Shown here: positions 54,984-64,000 of the stretch, piece after piece
How positions within the stretch are numbered: position 1 is the first letter of the stretch
How the letters are laid out: each line of letters starts with the position of its first letter
Assembly (NCBI GenBank): GCA_049658145.1
Contig: JBASOJ010000079.1
Span: forward strand, 1-64,000
Origin: UBA6100 sp049658145
Lineage (GTDB): Bacteria; Actinomycetota; Coriobacteriia; Anaerosomatales; Anaerosomataceae
Reading direction: 5' to 3'
Length of the DNA stretch: 64,000 bases
Notes under the pieces: model-generated
The model's input: the letters and a program-made list of their open reading frames with translations, nothing else
Told to the model about the DNA's origin: nothing
The model's database searches: none
Translations under genes and position numbers: made by a program

Positions 54984-55799
54984 ATGTTGCCGAGCAGCCT
55001 GTGGGTCCCGGAACCCGATCTCAGGCGGGTCCGCGCCGTGTCGCCATCGCCGCGCGTGGCGATCGTCCTCGGCTCCGGGCTGTCCGGCCTGGCCGATGTG
55101 GCCGAGGATGCGCGGCGCATCCCGTATGGCGAGCTGGAAGGTTACCCGAAGGTGGGCAACGTCGCCGGCCATGCGGGGCAGCTCGTCTGTGGCACGCTCT
55201 CCGGTGTACCGGCGATCATGTTCCAGGGGCGCGTGCACCAGTACCAGGGCGCGAGCGCGCACGAGGCGGCGTATCCGGCGCGACTTGCCGCGGCTCTCGG
55301 CTGCGAGGTGCTCATGGTGACGAACGCCGCCGGCGGAATCTCGGAACACCTGTCCTCGGGCGACATCGTGCTCATCTCGGATCACATCAACCTGATGGGC
55401 ACGAACCCGCTGATCGGCTGGCCCGGCCCCGAGGGCGGTGTGCCGTTCGTGCCGATGCGCGACGCCTACGATCCGGACCTCCGCGCGAAGGCGTACCTCG
55501 CGGCCTCGGACGAGGACGTCATACTGCATGACGGCGTGTATGCCGGACTGCTCGGCCCGAGCTACGAGACGCCCGCCGAGGTGGCGTACCTGCGCGGATG
55601 CGGTGCCGACGTGGTGGGGATGTCGACTGTGCCCGAGGTCATCACCGCGCGAGCGCTCGGCCTCAGGGTGCTCGGCTTCTCGCTCGTCACCAACGTGGCG
55701 GCAGGCGAGGGCCTCTCGCACGGGGAGGTCCTCGAGGCGGGGCGTCTGGCTGCCGAGGACATGACCCGCTTACTGCTTGCTATACTACGTAGGCTGTGA
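54984..55799 (+). CDS. Purine nucleoside phosphorylase (trimeric type)
   Basis: The enzyme splits purine nucleosides with phosphate. The 271-residue protein has the phosphate loop IVLGSGLSGLAD, GRVHQYQGAS, TNAAGGISEHL and the end block VVGMSTVPEVITARALGLRVLGFSLVTN. The Asn in SLVTN favours 6-oxopurines over methylthioadenosine. The ATG follows GGAAGGGAG. The product of the next gene, ahcY, releases adenosine, so the pair may act in adenosine disposal. Confidence 0.93.
   Translation: MLPSSLWVPEPDLRRVRAVSPSPRVAIVLGSGLSGLADVAEDARRIPYGELEGYPKVGNVAGHAGQLVCGTLSGVPAIMFQGRVHQYQGASAHEAAYPARLAAALGCEVLMVTNAAGGISEHLSSGDIVLISDHINLMGTNPLIGWPGPEGGVPFVPMRDAYDPDLRAKAYLAASDEDVILHDGVYAGLLGPSYETPAEVAYLRGCGADVVGMSTVPEVITARALGLRVLGFSLVTNVAAGEGLSHGEVLEAGRLAAEDMTRLLLAILRRL
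55781..55786 (+). promoter_or_regulatory. Extended -10 element of ahcY
   Basis: TGC-TATACT overlaps the last codons of the phosphorylase gene, 60 bases ahead of the ahcY ATG, and may give ahcY its own promoter. Confidence 0.45.
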
Positions 55800-55846
55800 A
55801 CCTTCGTCGGCACCCCCGGGCCGGCGTTTCGTCTGAGAGGAACACC

Positions 55847-57106
55847 ATGGATCACCACGTGAAGGACCCCGCGCTGGCCGCTGCCGGAAAGGCGCGTATC
55901 GAGTGGGCCGACGCCGACATGCCCGTGCTCGCCAGCATCCGCGAGCGCTTCGAGGCTGAGAAGCCGCTCGAGGGCGTGCGCATCAGTGCGTGCCTGCACG
56001 TGACCACCGAGACCGCCAACCTCATGCGCACGCTCAAGGCGGGCGGCGCCGAGTGCGTGCTGTGCGCGAGCAACCCGCTCTCCACGCAGGATGACGTGGC
56101 GGCCGCGCTCGTGAGCGAGTACGGCATCCGCACCTACGCCATCAAGGGCGAGGACACGGAGACCTACTACAGCCACATCGACGCTGCGATAGCGCACAAG
56201 CCGCAGATCACGATGGACGACGGCGCGGATGTAGTGGGCCGCATCCACGCCAAGTTCCCCGAGGCGCTCGAGGGCATCTTGGGTGGCACCGAGGAGACCA
56301 CCACCGGCGTGATCCGTCTGGCCGCCATGGCCGACGACGAGGCGCTCAAGTACCCGATCATCGCCGTGAACGAGGCCAACACCAAGCATCTCTTCGACAA
56401 CCGCTACGGCACCGGCCAGTCCACGATCGACGGCATCGTGCGCGCCACCAACCGCCTGATCGCCGGGCGCACCGTGGTCATCTCGGGCTACGGCTGGTGC
56501 GGCCGCGGCATCGCGATGCGGGCTGACGGGCTGGGCGGCAACGTCATCATCTGCGAGATCGACCCGCTCAAGGCGCTCGAGGCCGTCATGGACGGTTACC
56601 GTGTGATGCCGTCGGTGCAGGCAGCAGCGCAGGCCGACATCTGGGTCACCGTCACCGGCGACATCAACGTCATCGATTCGCCCGCGTTCGCGGCGATGAA
56701 GAACGGTGCGATCATCGCTAACTCCGGCCACTTCAACGTGGAGATCAACATCCCGCATCTGCGCGAGAAGGCGGTCTCGAGCCGCGAGGTGCGCCCGCTG
56801 GTGGAGGAGTTCGTGCTCGCCGACGGCCGCACGATCTACCTGCTCGCCGACGGCCGCCTCGTGAACCTTGCCTGCGCCGAGGGCCATCCGGCCTCGGTCA
56901 TGGACATGAGCTTCGCCAACCAGGCGCTGTGCGCCGAGTTCATGGCGCAGAACGCCGCCGACATGGAGGCGGGCGTCTACGAGGTGCCGGTGGAGATCGA
57001 CGAGGAGATCGCGGCGCTCAAGCTCGCGAGTATGGGCATCGAGATCGACGAGCTTACCGAGGAGCAGGAGCACTACCTCAGCTCCTGGCAGGAGGGCACG
57101 GTCTAG
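55847..57106 (+). CDS. ahcY: Adenosylhomocysteinase
   Basis: The enzyme splits S-adenosylhomocysteine to homocysteine and adenosine and so removes the inhibitor made by methyltransferases. The 419-residue protein has ACLHVTTETANLMRTL, ETTTGVIRL, NEANTKHLFDNRYGTGQS and the NAD loop GYGWCGRGIA. The compact length and the GWCGRG loop are typical of the archaeal/Thermotoga-like form, not the longer eukaryotic form. The ATG at 55847 has GAGAGG upstream. Confidence 0.96.
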   Translation: MDHHVKDPALAAAGKARIEWADADMPVLASIRERFEAEKPLEGVRISACLHVTTETANLMRTLKAGGAECVLCASNPLSTQDDVAAALVSEYGIRTYAIKGEDTETYYSHIDAAIAHKPQITMDDGADVVGRIHAKFPEALEGILGGTEETTTGVIRLAAMADDEALKYPIIAVNEANTKHLFDNRYGTGQSTIDGIVRATNRLIAGRTVVISGYGWCGRGIAMRADGLGGNVIICEIDPLKALEAVMDGYRVMPSVQAAAQADIWVTVTGDINVIDSPAFAAMKNGAIIANSGHFNVEINIPHLREKAVSSREVRPLVEEFVLADGRTIYLLADGRLVNLACAEGHPASVMDMSFANQALCAEFMAQNAADMEAGVYEVPVEIDEEIAALKLASMGIEIDELTEEQEHYLSSWQEGTV

Positions 57107-57129
57107 CGCGAACCTTACGTCAGCTGCCG

Positions 57130-57158
57130 AGGGGCGGGCCGTCATGGCTCGCCCCTTT
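57130..57158 (+). terminator. Intrinsic terminator after ahcY
   Basis: AGGGGCGGGCC and GGCTCGCCCCT pair (one G-T) around a GTCAT loop and are followed by TTCG. It ends the transcript before the degenerate region. Confidence 0.6.
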
Positions 57159-57265
57159 CGCGTGCCGCTACCTGCCCCAGGGTGCAGGTGATTGGACACC
57201 AGTGTCGAAGGAACTGCAGCTGGGGGAATGGCCGCGCCTTGCGCGTCAGGGGCGAGGGGGCATTC

Positions 57266-57945
57266 ATGGGGATTCGTTCGGAGTCGTCCGCGCGCGGTCT
57301 GGCCACGGCATTGACCGCACTGCTCCTGGCGGTGATCCTTCCGGCCCAGATGGAGGAAGCTACTCACAGATGGACAGCATCGGAGCCGCCTTCGTGTGCT
57401 TCGAGGGCACGGAGATACAGGTTCTGGGCACGAAGGGTGGGCGATCGGGGTGCTTGCGCAGGCGGTGGTTCCGCCTCAGCCAACGCGGTACGAGTCCGAT
57501 TGCGCCGCCATCGAGTACCTGCCTTCCGTGAACTGGGGGGATGCGGCCGATGTGGGCGCTTCGGGCGGCTCCTATCGGCAGACGAGCGTGGGAGGGCAGC
57601 ACCGCACTCGTGACGTTCACCGGAACGGCGCTCTCGCTCCGGGCGAAGAAGGGGCCGGCGTTCGGCCAGATGAGCGTTTCCCTGGATGGGGGAGCCGCCA
57701 TACCCGTCGATCTCTACGCGAGCACGGTCGCCGATCAGCAAGTAGTGTGGAGTTCGCCCGCGGGGCTGGCGGACACGGAGCACACCGTGTTGGTGACGTG
57801 TTCCTACTCCAAGTCCAAGAAGTCCACCGGCTACGAGGTCAACCTCGACGCGCTTGATGTTGTGGGGACTCTGCCGAATCCCGTGGTGCACGTCGGTCTC
57901 GTAGATGAAGGGATGCGGCTCGACCCCGCCTGGAGTCTACCTTGA
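57266..57945 (+). pseudogene. Decayed secreted protein with jelly-roll-like modules
   Basis: An ATG at 57266 behind GAGGGGG opens a signal peptide (GLATALTALLLAVILPAQ), but the frame then breaks. From 57352 another frame reads GSYSQMDSIGAAFVCFEGTE, from about 57440 a third continues to SGGSYRQTSVG, and from about 57590 the first-type frame gives ALVTFTGTALSLRAKKGP, VSLDGGAAIPVDLY and HTVLVTC. These pieces align in order with the modules of the transpeptidase at 50269-51966. At least three frameshifts or deletions separate them and no catalytic domain remains. Confidence 0.75.
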
Positions 57946-58208
57946 GACTCCTGTCGGGTTCGGGACGGCGTGGGCCGGTGGGTGGTACTGGACTTGGGAT
58001 GAGATCTACTCCGAAGAGTGGGATTGGCCGCCCCATTACTATCAGCAGTCTGGGGATGGAGACAGCACTGGCAGGTGGCTGCTGACGGCTGAACGAAGCG
58101 CCACCGTAGTCATGGGCGTCCTGGGAGTGGCGCTCTTCATCGCGGGGTTCGTCTGGACACCACCGGTATGGTCAGGTCATCCGCGCCCGAGGTGGCTGTC
58201 AACCAACC
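57946..58208 (+). other. Unassigned remnant DNA
   Basis: No gene with a credible start is seen. One forward frame carries a Trp/Tyr-rich stretch (WAGGWYWTWDEIYSEEWDWP) followed by a hydrophobic segment (VVMGVLGVALFIAGFVW) with no matching start or end. It looks like an inner piece of a lost membrane or surface protein. Confidence 0.4.
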
Positions 58209-58478
58209 ATGAAGAGAGCGAGCCTCACCCACAGTCAGCGCGGCAACGTCGCACTCTTCTCCTACGACGTGCTCGACAAGCTCGCAGGCGTGAACGGCCC
58301 GCTAACGAATGCCTGGGCCTACACCTACGACGCCTTCAACCGCAGGGCCTCCTCCACCGAAGGCACCGCGACCGTCTTCTTCCACTACGGCGGGGCGTCT
58401 TCCCGCGGGATCGCCGAGACTGCTACGAGCGGACATATGTCTTCTCGACATCATGGTCGGAGATCGGCACAGCTCTAA
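58209..58478 (+). pseudogene. RHS/YD-repeat fragment
   Basis: The ~90-codon frame contains SYDVLDKLAGVNGPL and YTYDAFNRRASSTEGTATVFFHYGG, which are YD repeats as found in RHS/WapA toxins and wall proteins. Such proteins are normally thousands of residues long; here only about two repeats remain before the frame ends in unrelated sequence. No toxin or immunity gene is near. Confidence 0.75.
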
Positions 58479-58581
58479 TGGAGGCTGCAGCCCTGGAAGG
58501 CCGGCTACTGCTGGGGGGTGCCGTCGCCACCTTCACTCACCGCTTGCGGTCCCGTGCGGGCGACATCGTCCGCACGGAGAC

Positions 58582-59961
58582 TCAGCCAGGGAAGATGTCC
58601 TTCGCGGTGACGACAAGGGCGTTTGTCGGCGGGTTTCTCACTTCTGAGCGAGCACACAGAGCGACGCGCGCCTCTGAGATATCTCCCGGGAGCGATTCGG
58701 CCTTGCGCCGGAGCGTGCGTTCCAGGCTTACGCCGTCCACCGATCGCGCCCACTTGGCTTCACCCACGAGAACGATGCGTCGCTCGCGTCCTGCCAGTGC
58801 AACCGCATCTATCTCGGTCTGAGAATCCTGAGACCACCACGGGCCGATAGCCACGACGCCACTACCAAGATCACCGGTCGCTGCGCGAAGGCGCAGATGG
58901 TCCCTGAACGCACTCTCCCAAGGGGCACCAAGGGCGTCGTCGAGTCCCAGTTCGAGCACGTCTGCAATCGACTCGCCGAGCCCACGCTCGATCTCCGCCC
59001 GGTGGCGATCGACGTTATGAAGCCAGAACGCGAGGAAGTTGTCAGTGACCCGGTAGCTGCGTCGGCGCGAGCGGGCAGGGTTCTCGGTCACGGGTATCGT
59101 TCGCTCTACCAATCCAAGTTCGACGAGGCGGTCCAGCGTGCGGGTGGGCTCGCTGCCCACCGCGTCGAGGATCTCGTTGTGTTTGGTGCGGCCGGCGGCA
59201 ATCGCGCGGAGCACCTGTCCACCTAAGCCGCTCAGGTCTGCCTCGGTAGCCAACACCAGTTGACCTTCGGTGAGCAGAGGGGCTCCGGGTTGGCAGAAGA
59301 GGCGGAAGAGGTTTGCTCGGACCGACTTGCCCTGGTCCCACCAGGACAGGTAGAGGGGAGTGCCACCCAGTATCCCCCAGACGAGCGCGCGCTGCTCGGC
59401 GGAGAGCGCCGGCAGCATGAGGGCGGCCTCGTGCGGGGCGAACGGGTGCACCTGCAGCGACAGATCGAAGCGGCCGTACAGGGGCGCCCGCTCCTCCTGG
59501 ATGGCGCGCATGGTGCGCACTGCGGATCCACACACCAGGATTCTCATGCGGGTGCGGGACGCGCTGCGATCGACGAAGGCACGGAGGATTCCCGGGAGTT
59601 GTGGAGAGACGCCCATGAGCTCGGGGAACTCATCCAGGACGAGAAGGAGCGGCTCGGCGCTCGCTGCCTGCGCTAGTGTGTCCAGTGCATCGTCCCACGT
59701 CTCGAATGGGCGCGCCGCCAGGTCGCGAACCGAGTTCTTGAGGAGGGGGGCCGCGGCAGCAGACAGTATGGCCAGCTCATCGATTGCCGGTCGGCCCGCG
59801 CCTGTATGGAAGATCGTTGGGCGGGTCTCCGCGAATCGCTGGATCAGCATTGTCTTGCCAACTCGGCGCCGGCCCCAGATGAGTCCGAGATGGCGGGTGT
59901 CGTTCATCCACCAGTCTTCCAGTGCGGCGAGTTCTGCGGTGCGATTCACGAAGCGTGTCAC
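58582..59961 (-). CDS. Archaeal-type ATPase with DUF234 domain
   Basis: The 459-residue protein has an AAA-type ATPase domain with Walker A GRRRVGKT (30-37) and Walker B LLLVLDEFPEL (105-115), a winged-helix middle part (HNEILDAVGSEPTRTLDRLVELGLVER in pieces) and a C-terminal DUF234 nuclease-like fold with EIDAVAL and GEAKW. Members are scattered in archaea and bacteria, often near mobile or decayed DNA; their role is unknown. I chose GTG 59961 (MTRFVNRTAELAAL). Earlier in-frame starts up to 60057 add a non-conserved stretch over the putative operator. Confidence 0.88.
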   Translation of the reverse strand: MTRFVNRTAELAALEDWWMNDTRHLGLIWGRRRVGKTMLIQRFAETRPTIFHTGAGRPAIDELAILSAAAAPLLKNSVRDLAARPFETWDDALDTLAQAASAEPLLLVLDEFPELMGVSPQLPGILRAFVDRSASRTRMRILVCGSAVRTMRAIQEERAPLYGRFDLSLQVHPFAPHEAALMLPALSAEQRALVWGILGGTPLYLSWWDQGKSVRANLFRLFCQPGAPLLTEGQLVLATEADLSGLGGQVLRAIAAGRTKHNEILDAVGSEPTRTLDRLVELGLVERTIPVTENPARSRRRSYRVTDNFLAFWLHNVDRHRAEIERGLGESIADVLELGLDDALGAPWESAFRDHLRLRAATGDLGSGVVAIGPWWSQDSQTEIDAVALAGRERRIVLVGEAKWARSVDGVSLERTLRRKAESLPGDISEARVALCARSEVRNPPTNALVVTAKDIFPG

Positions 59962-60004
59962 GACTACCCCCAAGAGAGTCCGGGCAGAAACGTGCGCGTC
60001 AGGT

Positions 60005-60040
60005 AACTTACGAGTGAGGGAACTTACCGACGATGTAAGT
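60005..60040. promoter_or_regulatory. Repeated AACTTAC motifs upstream of the ATPase gene
   Basis: AACTTAC occurs at 60005-60011 and 60021-60027, and the inverse GTAAGT at 60035-60040, so the last two form a palindrome ACTTAC-7-GTAAGT. The AT-rich TATTTTAC just beyond could be the minus-strand -10 box. The arrangement suggests an operator for the ATPase gene. Confidence 0.45.
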
Positions 60041-60087
60041 AAAATAGCATGTACCACGTTGACGTGTCATGCCGGATCGATGCCTGG

Positions 60088-61512
60088 TCAAGCGGCCGAA
60101 TGCGATGCCAGCCACCTGCTCCTCTCGCTCAGAATCTCGGCCCCCACGAGCGCCGCCGCGATCCACAGGCTCTCGAAGAAGATGAACGTGTTGAACAGCG
60201 CCATCGCACTGATCGCCGCCATCGCGGCTAGACCGCCGGCCGCCACCGGCCGCTCGGCGGAGCGCATCGCGCGCACGAGGGCGAATACGAGTGCGCCTGC
60301 GAGGATCACCTCGGCGATCAGGCCGAGCATGCCCACTTCGGCGGGAACGGAGAAGGGCATCTGGTGGCCGTCGGTCACCGGATCGATCGTCACACGGCTG
60401 TCGGCGTAGCTCGGATACGCGGCGCGGAACGCCTGGATGCCCACGCCCGTCACCGGGTGATTGGCGAACATCTCGATGGAGACCTCCGAGAGGTACACAC
60501 GGTCCATCGCCGAGGCGTCGCCGGTGAAGTCTACGATCGAGTAGGCCCGCTCACTCACGCCGGGGATGGCGAGCACGGCCGCGAAGACCAGCACGAGGGC
60601 CGCGAGGAAGACGAGCCGGTCGCGCGTGCGGCGGATGAGCATCGCGCCCAGCACGACCGCGCCCACCACGATGCCCACGAGCGCGGCGCGCGAGTACGAC
60701 ACGCCGATGCCCGCGAGTGCGAGAGCCACCGCGCCCGCGTAGAGGGCGCGGTGGGACGGCCAGCGCTCGGCGAACACGCGCTCGGCGGCGAAGAGCGTGG
60801 CGAGCACGAGCAGGAGCGCGAACGTGTTCGGGTTGTCGAAGAAGCCCGAGGCACGCACGATCTCGGCTCCTTCGGCAAGCGACTCGGTGATACGCAGCAC
60901 GGGCGGCGCGATCGCGGGCACGAACGCCTGCGCGAGCGCCACGAGCGCATTGAGCGAGCCGAACACGATGGTGGCGAGTGCGATGTCGCTGCGGCCCACC
61001 TCGGTGCGCGCGGCGCGGGAGAGCACGAAGTAGGCGCCGATGAGGAAGGTCACGTGCAGGATGCCCACACCGGAGAGCGCGAGGGATGCCGAGAACGGCA
61101 CGGAGACGGCGGCGCCCGCGAGGAAGATCAGGATGCCGATGTCCCACAGCGAGAGCTGGCGCCAGCTGAGGGCCGGCCGCGGCCTGCTGCGCAGCCACCG
61201 CAGCGCGGCACCCGCCACGAGTGCCACGACCACCACGCGGGCGATCGAGAGCGAGAACGGCACGTGGGTGATGAAGCCGTACGCGTCGAGCGCCGAACAG
61301 CCGATGAAGAGCACGATGCCCGCGCGCTCGTCGAGGAAACAGAGCACCGCCGCAGCGAGCGCGAACACAGCGAGCCCCATCTGATAGCCGCCCCACGTGC
61401 TCGCCATGAGCGCGAATGCGAAGAGGGCGGCGAGGAGCACCCAGGCCGCGAGCAGCGGCTTCGGCAGCGTGGCGGAGCGGGTGCTCTCAGGTGCGGTGAC
61501 GGGCTCGGGCAC
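60088..61512 (-). CDS. O-antigen ligase/polymerase-like membrane protein
   Basis: The 474-residue protein has about 12 helices and a Wzy/WaaL-type pattern: SGFFDNPNTFALLLVLAT, SYSRAALVGIVVGA, a large loop with RVYLSEVSIEMFANHPVTGVGIQ (in pieces) and GHQMPFSVPAEVGMLGLIAE with the conserved His. I chose GTG 61512, with GAGGAGTGAG upstream. It is the second protein of this type in the window (compare 53630-54961) but the sequences differ clearly, so it is probably not a recent duplicate. Confidence 0.85.
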   Translation of the reverse strand: MPEPVTAPESTRSATLPKPLLAAWVLLAALFAFALMASTWGGYQMGLAVFALAAAVLCFLDERAGIVLFIGCSALDAYGFITHVPFSLSIARVVVVALVAGAALRWLRSRPRPALSWRQLSLWDIGILIFLAGAAVSVPFSASLALSGVGILHVTFLIGAYFVLSRAARTEVGRSDIALATIVFGSLNALVALAQAFVPAIAPPVLRITESLAEGAEIVRASGFFDNPNTFALLLVLATLFAAERVFAERWPSHRALYAGAVALALAGIGVSYSRAALVGIVVGAVVLGAMLIRRTRDRLVFLAALVLVFAAVLAIPGVSERAYSIVDFTGDASAMDRVYLSEVSIEMFANHPVTGVGIQAFRAAYPSYADSRVTIDPVTDGHQMPFSVPAEVGMLGLIAEVILAGALVFALVRAMRSAERPVAAGGLAAMAAISAMALFNTFIFFESLWIAAALVGAEILSERSRWLASHSAA

Positions 61513-61545
61513 GCTCACTCCTCGGCGGGTGTCACGACTCCCGCG

Positions 61546-61551
61546 ATTGTA
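61546..61551 (-). promoter_or_regulatory. -10 element of the minus-strand polymerase-like gene
   Basis: TACAAT on the minus strand, 33 bases before the GTG start. The divergent toxin-antitoxin promoter lies about 35 bases away. Confidence 0.4.
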
Positions 61552-61582
61552 GCGCAGGCGGGGACCGGAGCCTCGCACACTG

Positions 61583-61611
61583 TTGACGGCCCGCAGCCCG
61601 GAGCGTACGCT
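61583..61611 (+). promoter_or_regulatory. Promoter of the toxin-antitoxin pair
   Basis: TTGACG (61583-61588), 17 bases and TACGCT (61606-61611) form a reasonable promoter 26 bases ahead of the antitoxin ATG. GTACGCTATCCCGTAC overlaps it as an imperfect palindrome, a plausible autoregulation site. Confidence 0.5.
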
Positions 61612-61637
61612 ATCCCGTACGTGAAGGGAGTGTGCTC

Positions 61638-61883
61638 ATGCCCGTCAACTACACCGCCACCGAGGCGCGCAAGCAGCTCTACGGCCTCGTCGACCGCGTG
61701 CAGGAGACCCACGAGCCGGTGTGGATCACCGGCAAGCGGGGGAGCGCGGTGCTCGTGTCTGAAGACGACTGGCGCGCCGTTCAGGAGACACTCCACCTCG
61801 TGTCGATTCCCGGCATGCGTGAGTCGATCATCGAGGGGATGGCCACGCCTGTCGCCGAGCTGGCCAACGAGCTCGACTGGTGA
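61638..61883 (+). CDS. YefM-family antitoxin
   Basis: The 81-residue protein has the Phd/YefM N-terminal DNA-binding fold: YTATEARKQLYGLVDRV, then EPVWITGKRGSAVLVSEDDW, with a flexible C-terminal part that would wrap the toxin. The ATG at 61638 has AAGGGAG eight bases upstream. It overlaps the toxin gene by four bases (GTGA), the usual antitoxin-first order. Confidence 0.93.
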   Translation: MPVNYTATEARKQLYGLVDRVQETHEPVWITGKRGSAVLVSEDDWRAVQETLHLVSIPGMRESIIEGMATPVAELANELDW

Positions 61884-62137
61884 GCTGGCGCCTCGTCTAC
61901 ACGAAGGCCGCGCAGAAGGATGGGAGGCGTCTTTCGGCTGCGGGTCTCAAGCCCAGGGCCGAGGCGCCGCTTGCCCAGCTCGCTGAGGACCCGTACGCGC
62001 CTCCGTTCGAGAAGCTCGTAGGCGACCTGGCAGGCGCGTGCTCCCGTCGCATCACCATCCAGCACCGGCTGGTGTACCAGGTGATCGACAGCGACCACGT
62101 GGTGAAGGTGCTCCGCATGTGGAGTCACTACGAGTGA
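61880..62137 (+). CDS. yoeB: YoeB-family mRNA interferase toxin
   Basis: The 85-residue ribosome-dependent RNase keeps the catalytic set Glu44, Arg63, His83 and Tyr84 (WSHYE at the C terminus), corresponding to E46/R65/H83/Y84 of E. coli YoeB. It should cleave mRNA in the A site unless bound by the upstream antitoxin. It starts with GTG. The frame is intact, so the module is probably active. Confidence 0.93.
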   Translation: MSWRLVYTKAAQKDGRRLSAAGLKPRAEAPLAQLAEDPYAPPFEKLVGDLAGACSRRITIQHRLVYQVIDSDHVVKVLRMWSHYE

Positions 62138-62175
62138 GCGGCCTGTGCGGTCCATTTCGGCCACCCCCACTCGGC

Positions 62176-62181
62176 TATACT
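62176..62181 (+). promoter_or_regulatory. -10 element of mtnA
   Basis: TATACT lies 51 bases before the mtnA ATG, in the gap after the toxin gene. No clear -35 box was found. Confidence 0.4.
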
Positions 62182-62231
62182 GAGTGACCGGTTCACACGC
62201 CGCATTCCACGCACACGACTGGAGCCTCACG

Positions 62232-63461
<1,230 letters not shown>

Positions 63462-63470
63462 AGGCGCGAC

Positions 63471-64000
63471 GTGGACCTGGGCAGCCTACTCGGCGTGATC
63501 GGCGGCCTGCTCGCGTACGTTGCTGTCGGTGTGACGCTCCGCGTGACCGGGCTGCTCAAAGCCGAGGACGCGAGACCGCTCAACACCGTGCTCATGGACG
63601 TGGCGCTGCCGGCGCTCATCTTCGTCTCGGTGTACCGGGCGGAGCTCGACCCGGCGCTTGGCATGCTGCCGGCCATCGCGTGGGCGGTGGCACTCATCGG
63701 CCTCTGCGTGGGCTGGCTGCTGGCGCGCTTGCTGAAGCTCGAAGGTCCTACGAAGGGCGCGTTCATCATGGCGTGCGTCTTCGGCAACACCGGCTACATG
63801 GGCTATCCCGTGGCGCAGGCGTTGATGGGCGACGCCGGGCTCGTGCGTGCCATCTTCTCGGACGTGTTCGGCAACACCGCCGCTGTCATCTCGATCGGCT
63901 CTATCATCGCGGGGCACTACGGTGCGCACGACGTGAAGGTGAGTCCGATGAAGGAGATAGTGACCTTTCCGCCGTTCATCGCGCTCGCTGCGGCGCTAGC
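63471..64000 (+). CDS. Auxin-efflux-carrier family transporter (3' end outside window)
   Basis: The frame opens with GTG at 63471, nine bases after the mtnA stop, and stays open to the window edge (176 codons). The product is hydrophobic with about five helices so far. FGNTGYMGYPVAQAL and VFGNTAAVISIGS match the AEC permease family, whose bacterial members export or import small organic acids. A typical length is 300-320 residues, so a little over half is visible. The substrate is unknown. Confidence 0.88.
   Translation, partial: MDLGSLLGVIGGLLAYVAVGVTLRVTGLLKAEDARPLNTVLMDVALPALIFVSVYRAELDPALGMLPAIAWAVALIGLCVGWLLARLLKLEGPTKGAFIMACVFGNTGYMGYPVAQALMGDAGLVRAIFSDVFGNTAAVISIGSIIAGHYGAHDVKVSPMKEIVTFPPFIALAAAL

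Noticed and set aside
55787..55846. SAH riboswitch upstream of ahcY
   Set aside because: The leader is only about 50 bases and shows no pseudoknot-like pairing that fits the known SAH motifs.
57182..57613. A 143-codon secreted protein after ahcY
   Set aside because: Only the signal peptide part is convincing. The rest is out of frame with sequences that match the transpeptidase modules, so it is part of a pseudogene.
53630..61512. The two O-antigen ligase-like genes as a recent duplication
   Set aside because: They share topology and short motifs only; overall sequence and strand differ.

Overview
The window is GC-rich, densely packed bacterial chromosome, almost all on the + strand. Start codons are often GTG or TTG, stop/start overlaps are common, and strong GGAGG-type ribosome sites are frequent. 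The gene content suggests an actinobacterium, probably an anaerobic or facultative Coriobacteriia-like lineage: a complex I operon without NuoEFG, ThyX instead of ThyA, the YqhQ-PrfA-PrmC-TsaC block, and an LCP/WecA-type cell wall. The taxonomic call is inference; no rRNA gene is present.

Layout. 0-1.8 kb: tail of an unknown upstream gene, tRNA-Thr(CGU) and a large membrane protein. 1.8-12.4 kb: the 11-gene nuoABCDHIJKLMN operon behind a promoter that carries two palindromes, then rlmH and a small zinc-phospholipase-like protein. 12.4-18.4 kb: argS, then lysA, hom and thrB of the aspartate family. 18.5-23.6 kb: a tightly coupled cluster of a metallophosphoesterase, cyclic 2,3-diphosphoglycerate synthetase, 2-phosphoglycerate kinase, a TalC-type transaldolase and rho. 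This is the most striking part of the window, because it encodes both steps of a thermoprotectant pathway known from methanogenic archaea. 23.7-25.9 kb: a DUF302 gene under a CsoR/CstR-like operator, with an IS30-family element and several nested IS ends behind it.

26.0-34.8 kb is a housekeeping run: rpmE (with a long acidic/Ala-rich tail), thyX, yqhQ, prfA, prmC, tsaC, rpiB, glyA, upp, dCMP deaminase and a WecA/TagO-type transferase, ending at a clear intrinsic terminator. ThyX, GlyA and dCMP deaminase together feed dTMP synthesis. 34.8-41.9 kb is the F1Fo ATP synthase operon (atpI-like, B, E, F, H, A, G, D, C), with a proton-type c subunit. With complex I, the window therefore holds the two ends of a chemiosmotic system.

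41.9-61.6 kb is mainly envelope: murA, fabZ, a UDP-sugar dehydrogenase, an LCP ligase, a propeller lipoprotein, two glycosyltransferases, an L,D-transpeptidase with three tandem jelly-roll-like modules, a flippase and two O-antigen polymerase/ligase-like proteins. It is interrupted by a purine nucleoside phosphorylase, ahcY, a 1.4 kb graveyard of frameshifted fragments (including a decayed relative of the jelly-roll modules and an RHS/YD scrap) and a DUF234-type ATPase. 61.6-64 kb: a YefM/YoeB toxin-antitoxin pair, mtnA with an internal insertion, and the start of an auxin-efflux-type transporter that runs off the end.

Recurring themes are extended -10 promoters of the form TGC-TANNNT, convergent genes that share four bases at their stop codons, and coding starts (TTG) that are supported by ribosome sites and not by the nearest ATG.
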